A stretch of DNA of 39,846 bases, from assembly GCA_028279045.1 (NCBI GenBank), contig JANQSZ010000001.1:1-39846 (forward strand). The letters are read 5' to 3'. The notes under the pieces are model-generated. The model was not told the DNA's origin and did not search any database. It worked only from the letters and a program-made list of their open reading frames with translations. This DNA comes from Candidatus Nanoarchaeia archaeon (GTDB lineage: Archaea; Nanobdellota; Nanobdellia; Woesearchaeales; UBA10216). Shown in pieces: positions 25,756-33,909 of this stretch. The position numbers and the translations under genes were made by a program. The stretch's first letter is position 1. Each line of letters opens with the position of its first letter.

Positions 25756-26025
25756 GGACAGGATAGACCGGCGCGCTAGTCCTGCGTTCTGCCACAAACG
25801 GACTTTACGGTGGGGTCGAATACCTGTTGAGGCTCAAGTAATATGTTTGAGTCCTGGGTTTAACGTTGACGCTCTGTCCTGCAGGACTGGTGATCTTGAG
25901 AACCATGTCAGGTGCGGAAGCAAGCAGCATTAATCATATTCATTGGTGCTTGTAGGGTCGCGGGGCTGAGGAGAATTCAGGATTAACTCAAGTGTATTGT
26001 TTGTGTCGATTCGGGATTCCTGTCC
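25756..26025 (+). ncRNA. ffs (SRP RNA): 7S signal recognition particle RNA
   Basis: RNA scaffold of the signal recognition particle, about 270 nt. The hallmark domain IV (helix 8) is at about 25901-25930, with GTCAGG on one side, a GGAA tetraloop and AGCAGC on the other. The stem closing the tetraloop is TGC/GCA instead of the common TCC/GGA, a compensated change that keeps pairing. The 5' GGACAGGA (25756-25763) pairs with 3' TCCTGTCC (26018-26025), forming the archaeal helix 1 that joins both ends. A T-rich run follows at 26027-26035. No protein-coding gene is on this strand in the 314-bp gap. Confidence 0.93.
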
Positions 26026-26026
26026 G

Positions 26027-26035
26027 CTTTTCTTT
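26027..26035 (+). terminator. T-rich terminator after SRP RNA
   Basis: CTTTTCTTT follows the last paired base of SRP RNA helix 1, consistent with archaeal oligo-T termination. It runs into the stop codon of the convergent NAD kinase gene. Confidence 0.5.
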
Positions 26036-26807
26036 AGAACTCAATAAACTTCAACGGATACTTGTATCGCTTAATTTCAACAACATCTCCTTTGTTGAAC
26101 TTGTAATCTTTTGAAGAAGAATCAACGGCAACAATACCAATGTACATATCGCTTGCAATTTTGATCTTAATTTTTTCTGAAACAGTTCCTTTTGTAATTT
26201 TTGTGCTGGATAATCGTCCTTTGTACGGCTCCCGTACTAAATAAGAAATCTTTTTTGTAGCTAGCGGAAGTGGCTTACCCCCGGCGCTCTTATGCCAGCC
26301 TTGCGAGCCTGCACCTGTCGAGATAAGTACGCCAGATGACTTATGGTATTCAGACTTCTTTCCAAGATTAAGCGTGTAACGGGAAGTGTAATACGGATTC
26401 TTGCTACCAATGTAGAGCTCATTTACAGTAGGAACTGTTTTTGTCTTTCCATTAATGATACCTTGCAATCGAGGAAGCTTTGTTACTTTGTGCTTTCCTT
26501 TGAGAAGCATCACGAGTTTCTTATGAAAATCTTCACGATCAGCACGAGCAAAGAAACCTTCATTATGAGTTACGTCTGAGCTTACCAACAGCACAGGAAG
26601 TGTATCAATCATGTGAGTTGTACGTAAAAACGTACCGTCTCCACCGACGACAATCACTAGGTCGCGGTTGCGGAGCAAACGTTTGCTTAAATTCTTACGA
26701 TCAATAGAAGTGAATTTGACTTTATGTCGGTTAAGTTCGCGTTTTACTGTTTCCAATCCACGAAAATTGTGAACGTGATACACAACAAGGACGTTTTTTG
26801 GTTTCAT
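26034..26807 (-). CDS. nadK: NAD kinase
   Basis: Phosphorylates NAD+ to NADP+. The catalytic GGDG lies at 55-58 (VVGGDGTFLR). The NE dinucleotide-binding motif is in VNELYIG, and the conserved GVLISTGAGSQGWHKSAGG follows. Length 257 aa fits an archaeal enzyme. Its ATG overlaps the leuS stop by ATGA, so it ends the long ribosomal-protein/rpoN/leuS transcription unit. Its 3' end meets the SRP RNA terminator. Confidence 0.92.
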   Translation of the reverse strand: MKPKNVLVVYHVHNFRGLETVKRELNRHKVKFTSIDRKNLSKRLLRNRDLVIVVGGDGTFLRTTHMIDTLPVLLVSSDVTHNEGFFARADREDFHKKLVMLLKGKHKVTKLPRLQGIINGKTKTVPTVNELYIGSKNPYYTSRYTLNLGKKSEYHKSSGVLISTGAGSQGWHKSAGGKPLPLATKKISYLVREPYKGRLSSTKITKGTVSEKIKIKIASDMYIGIVAVDSSSKDYKFNKGDVVEIKRYKYPLKFIEF

Positions 26808-29626
26808 TCTGCTAAAATTGATGGTTTTCCTGGCAAACCGTTGTTTGCTTTTGGATGATCTGAATCCTCAGCATCAATAACCTTAATTTCTGCGCTGAAT
26901 TCTTTTTCTAGGAATGCAATTGCTCCGTCGAGAGCTTCACGCTCTCGCTTTGCAGGAAGAGATGAGATCTCCCCCGTCTTCAAAATACGAGGAACAAGCT
27001 TTGGAAGTTCCTTGGTATGCTCATTGAATTCACTATTCTGGGAAAGTTGCTTGAGTACTTCACCAATGTTTCTGCTTCCGGACTTTCTCGCTTCTTTAAC
27101 GAGTTGATATTTCCATTCAGGAGCGGTAAACAGCGTAACTTTTGTCATTTCTTTCTCTTTGAGAATCTTTTTTACCGCGTAAATGTCTTGCATAACTGTT
27201 TCTACGACCTGTTCCTTCTGATCGAGCTCGGAATCTATTCTACTTTCATCTGCTTGTGGCCATTTTTCCGTCGAAATAAACGGTTTCTTGCCGAGCGTTT
27301 CCCAGACTTCATCGCATAAGAATGGAGTGAATGGAACCATCATAATTAATTGCGATTCGATCATACGATTGATGATCTCTTTGTTCGGATTGTTATTGGT
27401 TCTACGTAAATACCATTTAATTGCACTTGTTAATTCGAAAAATGCAAGTTGTGAACCAGTTCTGAATAGAGTCTCTTCCATCGCAGTTGTGCAATTTTGT
27501 ATGATGTGGTTTAGTTTTGATTCTGCCCACGCATCCACTTCTTCTCTGCTATCTCGTCCTTTGTTGTAGTTTACTGCAGCAAGTGTTGCAAGCGATTCAA
27601 ATTTATTATTGAGTGCTTGCGCGAAATCACTATTCCAATTTGGATCATCAACACCTTCTCCACCAGATAATACTGTTAATCTGGCTGCGTCAACACCAAA
27701 CTTGGTTGGCATTTCCTTGAGCATGATCATGTTACCGCGTGATTTGCTCATCTTCTCACCGTCGACAGTAATCCAACCGTTCGTGCCGAACCCTTTCGGC
27801 CACTTGTCTTCTGGGAAAATAGCTACATGATTGAATAACGTGAACGTCAAATGGTTTTGTACAAGATCTTTCCCTGAGTTTCGCACATCAAATGGATACC
27901 AATACTCGAATTCTTCACGCATCCTATCAATATTCGGAACATCAGGCTTGCTTCCTTTTCCTAAAAGAATGTAATCGAACAGCTCATCGTTTACATTATC
28001 GATCGGCACATCAGTAATTAAGTGAGCGAATGTGTAGTATGCCATGTAAATCGTTGAATCAGACAAACTTTCAATTACCCACTCTTCTTCCCAAGGTAAT
28101 TGTGTTCCTAAACCGACTTCTCTTGTACATGCCCAATCTTTTAGCCAGTCAATAACGTACTCAAACTGTTCGCGACTTGCATCTTGAGGATAGAGTTTCA
28201 TTTTATCAAGACAGGCATGAACTTGTTTCTTCCAATCTTCATCACCGTACTTCATAAACCACTGATTCTCGACGAGCTTTACAATGGCTTCAGTTAAAGA
28301 TCGCGTGATGACTTTGCCGGTCAATTCGTAGTATAATGCAGCGTGTCCTTGTTCAATCAACTCATCGCGGATGAAATCTTTGAAATCAGCTGCTTTTTTA
28401 CCTGAAAGATTTTTGCTAAACCCTTCTTTGTAGAGGTCATTGAACGTTGAAGAATAGAAACTGAGCTTGTAGAGCTCTTTCTTAGCTTCTTCAAGCTTTT
28501 GCGACTGTTGTTGAGATGTTATTTTGTACTTTTCAAGTAAATCTGCAGCAGGAATGTTGCTTAATCCTTCTGTATTCAGTACAGGAATAGGTTGAATATC
28601 TTTTACTTCATCAAAATCAAGATTGTATTTTTTGCAAACTGCTTCATCTTTCTGCAATTCGCGCAATGTGATTAAGTCGTCTGGGGAATCTGACGGCACT
28701 GAATGCACAATTCCGGTGCCTTTCTCGACGTCGATGAACGTTGCAGGAAGAACTAACACCCTTCGGCCGCCAAACACTTTTACTTTTTGACCAATGAGCT
28801 CGTTGCCTGATATGCTCCCAATTATTTCGAGATCTTTTCCTTGTTGCTGCAGCCGTTTGATGCTTGCATTTGACAAAATCCATTCTTCATCACCAGATTT
28901 TGCGATTGTGTATTCAAAACCAGGCTTTGCGTAGACATTTGTTATACCTAATATGGTATCTTGACGCAATGTTGCAGAGAGTAATTTACGTTGATCTGGT
29001 AATGTGTGTTTAATGAGGGTGAATTCCTGCGGTGTTTCTCCTTCACCTTCTGTTCTATCGTGATCACCAACTGGCATGTTTGTTTTTGGATCCCACACTA
29101 CTGGATGAGAACCGATATCAACGTATCCTTTCTCTTTTAGTTTGCGGAATTGCCAACGGATGAACTTATCGTAGTACGGATTTAGACTGGTTGTGATGAA
29201 TTCTCGACGCCAGTCAATCGAGAAACCCATATCTGTGTAATCTTGCCTGCTGACCTTTGGAAAGTATTCTGTCCAATATTCGGGCTTTTCAAACTTCTTG
29301 ATGTCATCATCGGAGAAGCCAGATTTGCGCATCATCTCCCACTGTTTCTCTTCTTTTTCTCGAATACGCATTGCTGCGCCTTCAATAGGAGAACCGGTGC
29401 AGTGCCATCCTTGCGGATAAAGAACGTTAAAACCCTGCAAACGCTTGTAACGAGCGAATGCTTCGGTACGCATGTACGTGTAGAGATGACCGATATGAAG
29501 ATAGCCGTTTACATACGGATACGGTGCGTTCAGAAAAAACTTTTCTCGGGAATCTGGATTTGCTTCGAACAGCTTTTCTTCTGCCCAGCGCTTCTTCCAC
29601 TTATCCTGTATATCTTGGAAATCCAT
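26804..29626 (-). CDS. leuS: Leucyl-tRNA synthetase (archaeal type)
   Basis: Class I synthetase charging tRNA-Leu, with CP1 editing. HIGH is present exactly at residues 44-47 (GYLHIGH) and KMSKS exactly at 625-629. The editing domain holds GTGIVHSVPSDSPDD, which keeps the conserved VPSDxPDD. Length 940 aa and the archaeal-type C-terminus match the archaeal/eukaryotic cytosolic form. It starts 4 nt after rpoN, downstream of the ribosomal-protein genes where rpoK is often found. The only tRNA in this window is also a tRNA-Leu, encoded earlier in the same transcription unit. Confidence 0.96.
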   Translation of the reverse strand: MDFQDIQDKWKKRWAEEKLFEANPDSREKFFLNAPYPYVNGYLHIGHLYTYMRTEAFARYKRLQGFNVLYPQGWHCTGSPIEGAAMRIREKEEKQWEMMRKSGFSDDDIKKFEKPEYWTEYFPKVSRQDYTDMGFSIDWRREFITTSLNPYYDKFIRWQFRKLKEKGYVDIGSHPVVWDPKTNMPVGDHDRTEGEGETPQEFTLIKHTLPDQRKLLSATLRQDTILGITNVYAKPGFEYTIAKSGDEEWILSNASIKRLQQQGKDLEIIGSISGNELIGQKVKVFGGRRVLVLPATFIDVEKGTGIVHSVPSDSPDDLITLRELQKDEAVCKKYNLDFDEVKDIQPIPVLNTEGLSNIPAADLLEKYKITSQQQSQKLEEAKKELYKLSFYSSTFNDLYKEGFSKNLSGKKAADFKDFIRDELIEQGHAALYYELTGKVITRSLTEAIVKLVENQWFMKYGDEDWKKQVHACLDKMKLYPQDASREQFEYVIDWLKDWACTREVGLGTQLPWEEEWVIESLSDSTIYMAYYTFAHLITDVPIDNVNDELFDYILLGKGSKPDVPNIDRMREEFEYWYPFDVRNSGKDLVQNHLTFTLFNHVAIFPEDKWPKGFGTNGWITVDGEKMSKSRGNMIMLKEMPTKFGVDAARLTVLSGGEGVDDPNWNSDFAQALNNKFESLATLAAVNYNKGRDSREEVDAWAESKLNHIIQNCTTAMEETLFRTGSQLAFFELTSAIKWYLRRTNNNPNKEIINRMIESQLIMMVPFTPFLCDEVWETLGKKPFISTEKWPQADESRIDSELDQKEQVVETVMQDIYAVKKILKEKEMTKVTLFTAPEWKYQLVKEARKSGSRNIGEVLKQLSQNSEFNEHTKELPKLVPRILKTGEISSLPAKREREALDGAIAFLEKEFSAEIKVIDAEDSDHPKANNGLPGKPSILAE

Positions 29627-29630
29627 GAGC

Positions 29631-29828
29631 TCAAAATTTCTTGAACTGAGCTGAGGTATCTATTAAGTCGACTTGACCGAGGAACATAGCACGACAGCAG
29701 TATCGCTCGAGGTTCAAACTATCCAATACTTCTTTTTGGTCTTCACCTTTGTCAACACGGGCTTTGAATGTTTCCCACAATTGACCTATCGGTTTGCCGC
29801 AACTCCAACAACGCATTGGTATTAACAT
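29631..29828 (-). CDS. rpoN: RNA polymerase subunit N
   Basis: Archaeal counterpart of Rpb10, an assembly subunit at the RpoD/RpoL side of RNA polymerase. I start it at the ATG at 29828 (65 aa, MLIPMRCWSCGKPIGQLWE), the typical N-terminus; a longer reading adds 29 residues that overlap S9. The zinc site is CWSC near the N-terminus plus the RYCCRAM cysteine pair. Its position after S9 is the classic archaeal order. Confidence 0.95.
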   Translation of the reverse strand: MLIPMRCWSCGKPIGQLWETFKARVDKGEDQKEVLDSLNLERYCCRAMFLGQVDLIDTSAQFKKF

Positions 29829-29832
29829 CGGA

Positions 29833-30234
29833 TCACCTGTATGACTTCTGTCGCTTAGCTCGTGCTTTTCCGTGTGCGTTTGGTTTTCTAGTTTCCTTAC
29901 GCCGGACGTCAGCAACGAGGAGTGTTCTGTCGTAGTCTAAGTATGCTTTCTCTATTTTCTTATCTTTTGTAAAGGCAACAATGCCTTTTGCAATCGCTAG
30001 TCTTGCTGCTTCTGCCTGCCCAACCATGCCGCCGCCTGTTGTTGAAACATCAATGTCAACGGTCTTGGACTTTGGCTTTGCAAGCTCGAGTGCTTCAGTA
30101 ATTCGTAATTGTGCAATTTGAGGTGTGATCAGTTCAAGTGGAACTTTGTTAATTCTAATTTGGCCGGTTCCTGCCTTCACAGCAGCTTTTGCTACTGCAC
30201 GTCTTCGCTTTCCGCCTGCAACAATTTGTTTCAT
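29833..30234 (-). CDS. rps9: Ribosomal protein uS9
   Basis: Small-subunit protein whose C-terminal tail reaches the P-site tRNA. It carries GGKRRRAVAKAAVKAGTGQIRIN, STTGGGMVGQAEAARLAIA and ends with the characteristic ARAKRQKSYR. Length 133 aa. The ATG overlaps the L13 stop (ATGA). Confidence 0.97.
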   Translation of the reverse strand: MKQIVAGGKRRRAVAKAAVKAGTGQIRINKVPLELITPQIAQLRITEALELAKPKSKTVDIDVSTTGGGMVGQAEAARLAIAKGIVAFTKDKKIEKAYLDYDRTLLVADVRRKETRKPNAHGKARAKRQKSYR

Positions 30235-30644
30235 TTCTTACCCATTTGAACACAGATTTCTTCTACGCTCAAGTATTTCCCTAATGATTCTGCTTTCACA
30301 CAGTATTTGTCTTCGTACACAGGATCTTTCTGGAATTCCTCTGGAAAACCAGCGTAACACTTAACACGTCCTAGTGCGAGACGTCCTTTTTCCTGTTTCT
30401 TTGGCAACATACCACCAACAACACGCTTTACAAATCGTTCTGGTCTTCGTTGCCAGAATGGACCTTGTCGTGGTTGACCGAGTTCCAATCGTTTCTTGTA
30501 CTTCAGGAGAATGTTCTTCTTGTTACCGGAGATTACTGCTGTGTCGCAGTTTACAATAGTAACGCTTTCGCCCAGAAGTGCTTGCTTAGCAGCAACGCTA
30601 GCTACACGACCAAGTACTTTGTCCTTTGCGTCAATTACTATCAT
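30231..30644 (-). CDS. rpl13: Ribosomal protein uL13
   Basis: Large-subunit protein of 137 aa. Identified by VIDAKDKVLGRVASVAAKQAL, the segment VNCDTAVISGNK, and RRPERFVKRVVGGMLPKK. It overlaps L18e upstream and S9 downstream by 4 nt each, giving the conserved archaeal L18e-L13-S9 order. Confidence 0.97.
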   Translation of the reverse strand: MIVIDAKDKVLGRVASVAAKQALLGESVTIVNCDTAVISGNKKNILLKYKKRLELGQPRQGPFWQRRPERFVKRVVGGMLPKKQEKGRLALGRVKCYAGFPEEFQKDPVYEDKYCVKAESLGKYLSVEEICVQMGKK

Positions 30645-30994
30645 CCTAAAATCCTCGGCTTTGTAATTTGAGTGTTGAGTAAATCTGTAATTAAGAGTGC
30701 TTTACCATTTGCTTTCTCGATCTTTTCTTTTGCATTACCTGAGTATTGCCATGCAGCTACAGTAACACCGCGGTCAAGTTCGCCTGCTGCTAATACTTTA
30801 CCAGGAACAACAATCGTCTCGCCATCCTTTGCGAAGCGGTTAATCTTTGACAGGTTAACAGTTCTGCGTTGACGTGAAGGTTTCTCTAAGTCCTCTGCAA
30901 GACGGCCCCAAAGCTTACCTTTCTCTTTGTAGCTCCGACTCTTGAGTTCTTCGATCAATATCTTCAATTGTGGATTTGTTGGTCCGGTTCTCAT
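30641..30994 (-). CDS. rpl18e: Ribosomal protein eL18
   Basis: Archaeal/eukaryotic large-subunit protein of 117 aa. The start MRTGPTNPQLKILIEEL, NLSKINRFAKDGETIVVPGKVL and the C-terminal ITDLLNT segment are typical. Its ATG overlaps the stop of the small orphan upstream by 4 nt. Confidence 0.95.
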   Translation of the reverse strand: MRTGPTNPQLKILIEELKSRSYKEKGKLWGRLAEDLEKPSRQRRTVNLSKINRFAKDGETIVVPGKVLAAGELDRGVTVAAWQYSGNAKEKIEKANGKALLITDLLNTQITKPRILG

Positions 30995-31299
30995 TCTGCT
31001 TCAAATAAATGTAATCTATCTCTCGTGGTAAACATGTCCGTTCTTCCAGGAACATACATTAAATCACTGCTATCCTCTTCTGCCTGAGCTTTCAATATTC
31101 TTGGAACGTTCGGCTTCTCTTTGAGGCTACGAAGATCATCCAAGCCATAATTTTCACTCTCTTCCACATAAACTGATGCGGCTATTCCTGCAGCACTAGC
31201 TGCATTCAGCGCACGCACTCTAGGATGATCAGCAAAGTACCTAATCACTCCTAATTCTACTGCTTCACCCAATGTTTGTGATTCGGTTGTTGTTGTCAT
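30991..31299 (-). CDS. Uncharacterised 102-aa protein inserted between tRNA-Leu and eL18
   Basis: I do not recognise this protein. The ATG at 31299 gives MTTTTESQTLGEAVELG and follows the tRNA 3' end by 10 nt; the in-frame longer reading would start inside the tRNA and is rejected. It is soluble and rich in Ala, Glu and Arg, with ALNAASAAGIAASVYVEESENYGL in the middle. Its stop overlaps the eL18 ATG as ATGA, so it is translated in this ribosomal operon. In most archaea I know, nothing sits between rpoD and eL18 except sometimes a tRNA. Confidence 0.72.
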   Translation of the reverse strand: MTTTTESQTLGEAVELGVIRYFADHPRVRALNAASAAGIAASVYVEESENYGLDDLRSLKEKPNVPRILKAQAEEDSSDLMYVPGRTDMFTTRDRLHLFEAE

Positions 31300-31309
31300 G
31301 TGATTGTCA

Positions 31310-31395
31310 TGCGGGGGACGGGATTTGAACCCGCGCACCCACTAAGGGATAAGGCCCTCAACCTTACGCAGTTGACCAGGCTGTGCCACCCCCGC
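31310..31395 (-). tRNA. tRNA-Leu (anticodon GAG)
   Basis: Class II tRNA of 86 nt. The acceptor stem is GCGGGGG/CCCCCGC, the D stem GCA/TGC, the anticodon stem TAAGG/CCTTA with loop TTGAGGG. The anticodon is GAG at 31357-31359, reading CUC and CUU. The long variable arm is CCC-TTAGT-GGG, and the T arm has TTCAAAT with one G-T wobble. The discriminator is A, as expected for Leu; CCA is not encoded. No intron is seen. It begins 1 nt after the rpoD stop and has no TATA box of its own, so it is probably cut from the polycistronic transcript. Confidence 0.95.
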
Positions 31396-31396
31396 G

Positions 31397-32188
31397 TTAT
31401 GAGGATGCCTGTATGTCTTTCTCGAGGTCCTTCAAGTTAGCCTTGAAGATATCCGCTGCCTTAGCGAGTATGTGTTCTGGGGTTAATTGTCCCCAACTCT
31501 CGATCATAAGTATGAAATCAGTGTCGTTTTCCTCGAGCTTAATTGCACCCTCACTCAATTCTTCAGATGCGTCGAGACGAACACTTGTAAGCAAAGCAGA
31601 TTCGTCAACAACAAGTTTGTTGCCTTGTGCTTTTACTTCATCTTTGAAACGCTTTACAATTTCTTCTGCGTTTTCTGCTGTGCCAACTTTAATCTTTGGC
31701 AAATGCTTGAAATAAATTAGGCCAGGAGCCCATTTCATGTGATCTTTACCAGTTCCGAGTTTCGCAGTTGCTTCAACTTCCAGCTTTTGGCCCTTTAGCA
31801 ATTTTGCAATTGGCAAATCGCCTTGAACAGGCTTAACTTTAGGATCGGATGAAGTTAATTCGGAAGCGTGCACAATACCAGGTCCTTGTGCTTTCAATGA
31901 AAGCTTCAATTGACACTGTGCACAACCTTCTCCCTTACATACACATTCTTCAGGAAGATTGTATGAGGAAAGATCGGTAACTAAAGGAATCAAACCAAGA
32001 CGCATACCAAGCATTTCATCGTACAATGCTGAGCTGTTCTTTCGAATTTCAACTTCTTCAATAGCAAGTGTAGGAACATCTTGAATTGCTGTTCGACGTA
32101 GTGCATTAACGAATGCACTGTTTGTACCGCGAATAGCAACAGCTAATTTTCCTTCTTTCTCATCCTTGCTTAAGACTTCGATCTTCAT
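31397..32188 (-). CDS. rpoD: RNA polymerase subunit D
   Basis: Archaeal counterpart of Rpb3/alpha, the platform for polymerase assembly with subunits L, N and P. I start at the ATG at 32188 (263 aa, [17 protein letters not shown]), which forms ATGA with the S11 stop. Conserved parts are [23 protein letters not shown] and [14 protein letters not shown] cysteine cluster [11 protein letters not shown] occurs near residue 97. The separate Fe-S ferredoxin-like insertion with CPxxC motifs found in some archaeal RpoD is not visible. Confidence 0.96.
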   Translation of the reverse strand: MKIEVLSKDEKEGKLAVAIRGTNSAFVNALRRTAIQDVPTLAIEEVEIRKNSSALYDEMLGMRLGLIPLVTDLSSYNLPEECVCKGEGCAQCQLKLSLKAQGPGIVHASELTSSDPKVKPVQGDLPIAKLLKGQKLEVEATAKLGTGKDHMKWAPGLIYFKHLPKIKVGTAENAEEIVKRFKDEVKAQGNKLVVDESALLTSVRLDASEELSEGAIKLEENDTDFILMIESWGQLTPEHILAKAADIFKANLKDLEKDIQASS

Positions 32189-32586
32189 ACTCGTCGTCCT
32201 CGCTTTCCACCTTTCTTTCTGCATCCGTCATGTGCAATAGGTGTTACATCTTCAATAATACCAATACGCATACCGGATCGTGATAGTGCTCGAACTGCAG
32301 CTTGTGCACCTGGACCAGGACTTGCAGGACCTTGATGACCGCCTGGAGCCTTGATCTTAACATGTAAGCCACGAATTCCTTTTTCGATTGATTCTTCAGC
32401 AGCTTTCTTTGCAGCAGCCATAGCAGCTGTTGGTGAAGACTGCATACGATCTGTCTTTACAACCATACCGCCAGAAGCTTTTGCAATAGTTTCTGTACCG
32501 CTGATATCTGTGATTGTGATAATAGTGTTATTGTAGGAAGACTTAATATGTGCTATTCCCCAACGAATTCCATCAGTTCTTGGCAT
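32185..32586 (-). CDS. rps11: Ribosomal protein uS11
   Basis: Small-subunit platform protein, 133 aa. Contains [47 protein letters not shown] and the basic C-terminus [13 protein letters not shown]. Overlaps S4 by 14 nt and rpoD by 4 nt, within the S13-S4-S11-rpoD cluster. Confidence 0.97.
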   Translation of the reverse strand: MPRTDGIRWGIAHIKSSYNNTIITITDISGTETIAKASGGMVVKTDRMQSSPTAAMAAAKKAAEESIEKGIRGLHVKIKAPGGHQGPASPGPGAQAAVRALSRSGMRIGIIEDVTPIAHDGCRKKGGKRGRRV

Positions 32587-33304
32587 CTTTGTCCTCTACT
32601 TTTTCTTTAGTTTCTTCAGCTGGCTTTTCTGGAGCGTCGGACTTTTCCTTGGCTTCTGCTTTTTCTTCTTTCTTAGCAGGTTTTTCTTTCGGCTCAGCTT
32701 TCTTTGCCGGTTTCTTCGCTTTCTTTTCGGTTTTTTCTTCCTTCACTTCAGATTCTTCAGTACCGACTTCCTTTATTTCTTCCTTAGGCTTTTCCTGAAC
32801 ACGCTCAGGGTGCATAGGATCTGCTAGTTTTGAAGATGCGTCAATTTCAACTTCAGCTTCTTGAGATTTCTTGATAAGAATGCCAGGAACTGCTACTGTT
32901 TTGCTGCTAACAGTGATAAGTTCATGAGAAATGAATTGTCTTGCTTGCCTTGGAGTTTTTGCAAGGCCCTTTTTGAAAACAATTGTTTGTAATCGTCTTT
33001 GTAGAATGTCGCGAACAGTCAATGTTAGAACACTGTTCAGATCAGCATCCTCCTCGAGAATACCGAGATCAGCAAGCTTGTGCATCAACTGCTTCTTTTC
33101 TGTATCAACTTGCGGACCAGACAAAGCGATCAATGATTTCGCTTGCTTTTGGAAATTACGAAGCATGAATTCAGCGCGCCATATTTCTTTCTTGTTCTTT
33201 AGACCGAACTCTTTTGTTAGCGCTTTTTCATCACCAATGCGCTCGCTTTGCCAAACTTGCAAAGGTTTCGCCCATTGTTTTCGAGGTTTGCTTGGATCTC
33301 CCAT
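32573..33304 (-). CDS. rps4: Ribosomal protein uS4 with a Lys/Glu-rich tail
   Basis: 16S rRNA-binding assembly protein. The normal body ends at about residue 165: it begins [18 protein letters not shown] and has the S4 RNA-binding domain with [19 protein letters not shown]. After this comes a low-complexity extension of about 75 residues (168-243) made mostly of Lys, Glu, Pro and Ala. The total of 243 aa is well above the usual 160-190 for archaea. The tail remains in frame and overlaps the S11 start by 14 nt, so it is encoded and not a read-through artefact. It is likely disordered. Confidence 0.94.
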   Translation of the reverse strand: MGDPSKPRKQWAKPLQVWQSERIGDEKALTKEFGLKNKKEIWRAEFMLRNFQKQAKSLIALSGPQVDTEKKQLMHKLADLGILEEDADLNSVLTLTVRDILQRRLQTIVFKKGLAKTPRQARQFISHELITVSSKTVAVPGILIKKSQEAEVEIDASSKLADPMHPERVQEKPKEEIKEVGTEESEVKEEKTEKKAKKPAKKAEPKEKPAKKEEKAEAKEKSDAPEKPAEETKEKVEDKDAKN

Positions 33305-33305
33305 T

Positions 33306-33761
33306 TTACTTCTTCGCCTTCTTCACGCCCAAGGCCTTCCCCTTGTTACGTCTAAAGTTTGATTTTGTACGTTGACCGCGCGTAGGCAAGCCAGAAGCGT
33401 GGCGAACACCACGGTATGTCTTGACACGACGCATTTGTCTGATGTCTTGTTCTTTAGCGAACTTCAAGTCGCCAGAAATTAAATGTGTAGATTCTCCTGA
33501 TTCAGGGTCCTTTGGACGATTCAACATCCAACTTGGAGCGTCCTTTTGGAGCTTGGTAATAGTGTCTGTTAGCTTCTGCACTTCTTGATCTGTTGCTTCG
33601 CCAAGCTTCTTTTCCTTAGGAATACCAGCTGTCTTTACAACAAGATTAGCAAAAGAAATACCAATACCTTTGATTTTGGTCATTCCGTAGAGTACGGACT
33701 TCTTTCCATCAATGTCGGTATTCGCGACACGTACAATATAGTTGAATTCTTTGTCTGCCAT
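33306..33761 (-). CDS. rps13: Ribosomal protein uS13
   Basis: Small-subunit head protein, 151 aa. It has YIVRVANTDIDGKKSVLYGMTKIKGIG, the typical archaeal/eukaryotic RQMRRVKTYRGVRHASGLPTRGQRTKSN and a basic tail. It heads the ribosomal-protein operon and, unlike most genes in this window, has a leader of about 55 nt or more. Confidence 0.96.
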   Translation of the reverse strand: MADKEFNYIVRVANTDIDGKKSVLYGMTKIKGIGISFANLVVKTAGIPKEKKLGEATDQEVQKLTDTITKLQKDAPSWMLNRPKDPESGESTHLISGDLKFAKEQDIRQMRRVKTYRGVRHASGLPTRGQRTKSNFRRNKGKALGVKKAKK

Positions 33762-33766
33762 TATAG

Positions 33767-33815
33767 TAGAGCCGAGAAACTGCGTTTCACCCTATGAACG
33801 CGTTAACTCGGGCGT
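33767..33815 (-). promoter_or_regulatory. Foldable leader of the S13 operon
   Basis: The predicted 5' untranslated stretch can form a stem of CCGAG (33807-33811 complement side) with CTCGG (33772-33776). Inside it lie a GAAAC-GCA-GTTTC hairpin (33776-33788) and an AACGCGTT palindrome (33797-33804). Some of these pairings share a base and may be alternatives. A ribosomal-protein-binding control site is possible; nothing shows which protein binds. Confidence 0.35.
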
Positions 33816-33836
33816 ATACAGGCGAAACTCCGTACC

Positions 33837-33865
33837 ATATATAAAGCTTTACCCTGTTTATATAG
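33837..33865 (-). promoter_or_regulatory. Tandem TATA-like elements for the S13 operon
   Basis: Two TATATAAA-like boxes face the S13 gene, one centred near 33841 and one near 33860. They predict starts near 33815 and 33834 and leaders of about 54 and 73 nt. Two promoters would suit a highly expressed operon. Confidence 0.5.
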
Positions 33866-33878
33866 GAAAAAAGCTACC

Positions 33879-33886
33879 TTTATAAA
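33879..33886 (+). promoter_or_regulatory. TATA box for the 103-aa orphan gene
   Basis: Palindromic TTTATAAA centred 27.5 nt upstream of the ATG at 33910; the message should be leaderless. Confidence 0.65.
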
Positions 33887-33909
33887 GGCACATTGGACAC
33901 CTTTAGAGT

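Noticed and set aside
29829-29915. Longer RpoN start
   Set aside because: The extra 29 residues overlap S9 and do not resemble any RpoN; MLIPMRCWSCGK is the conserved N-terminus.
31300-31338. N-terminal extension of the 102-aa orphan into the tRNA-Leu gene
   Set aside because: The extra residues are encoded by the T arm and acceptor stem of a clear tRNA; the ATG at 31299 is the sensible start.
32573-32803. Frameshift at the end of uS4 creating a false tail
   Set aside because: The tail keeps a coherent Lys/Glu/Ala/Pro composition in the same frame and ends 14 nt inside the S11 start, as a coding sequence would.
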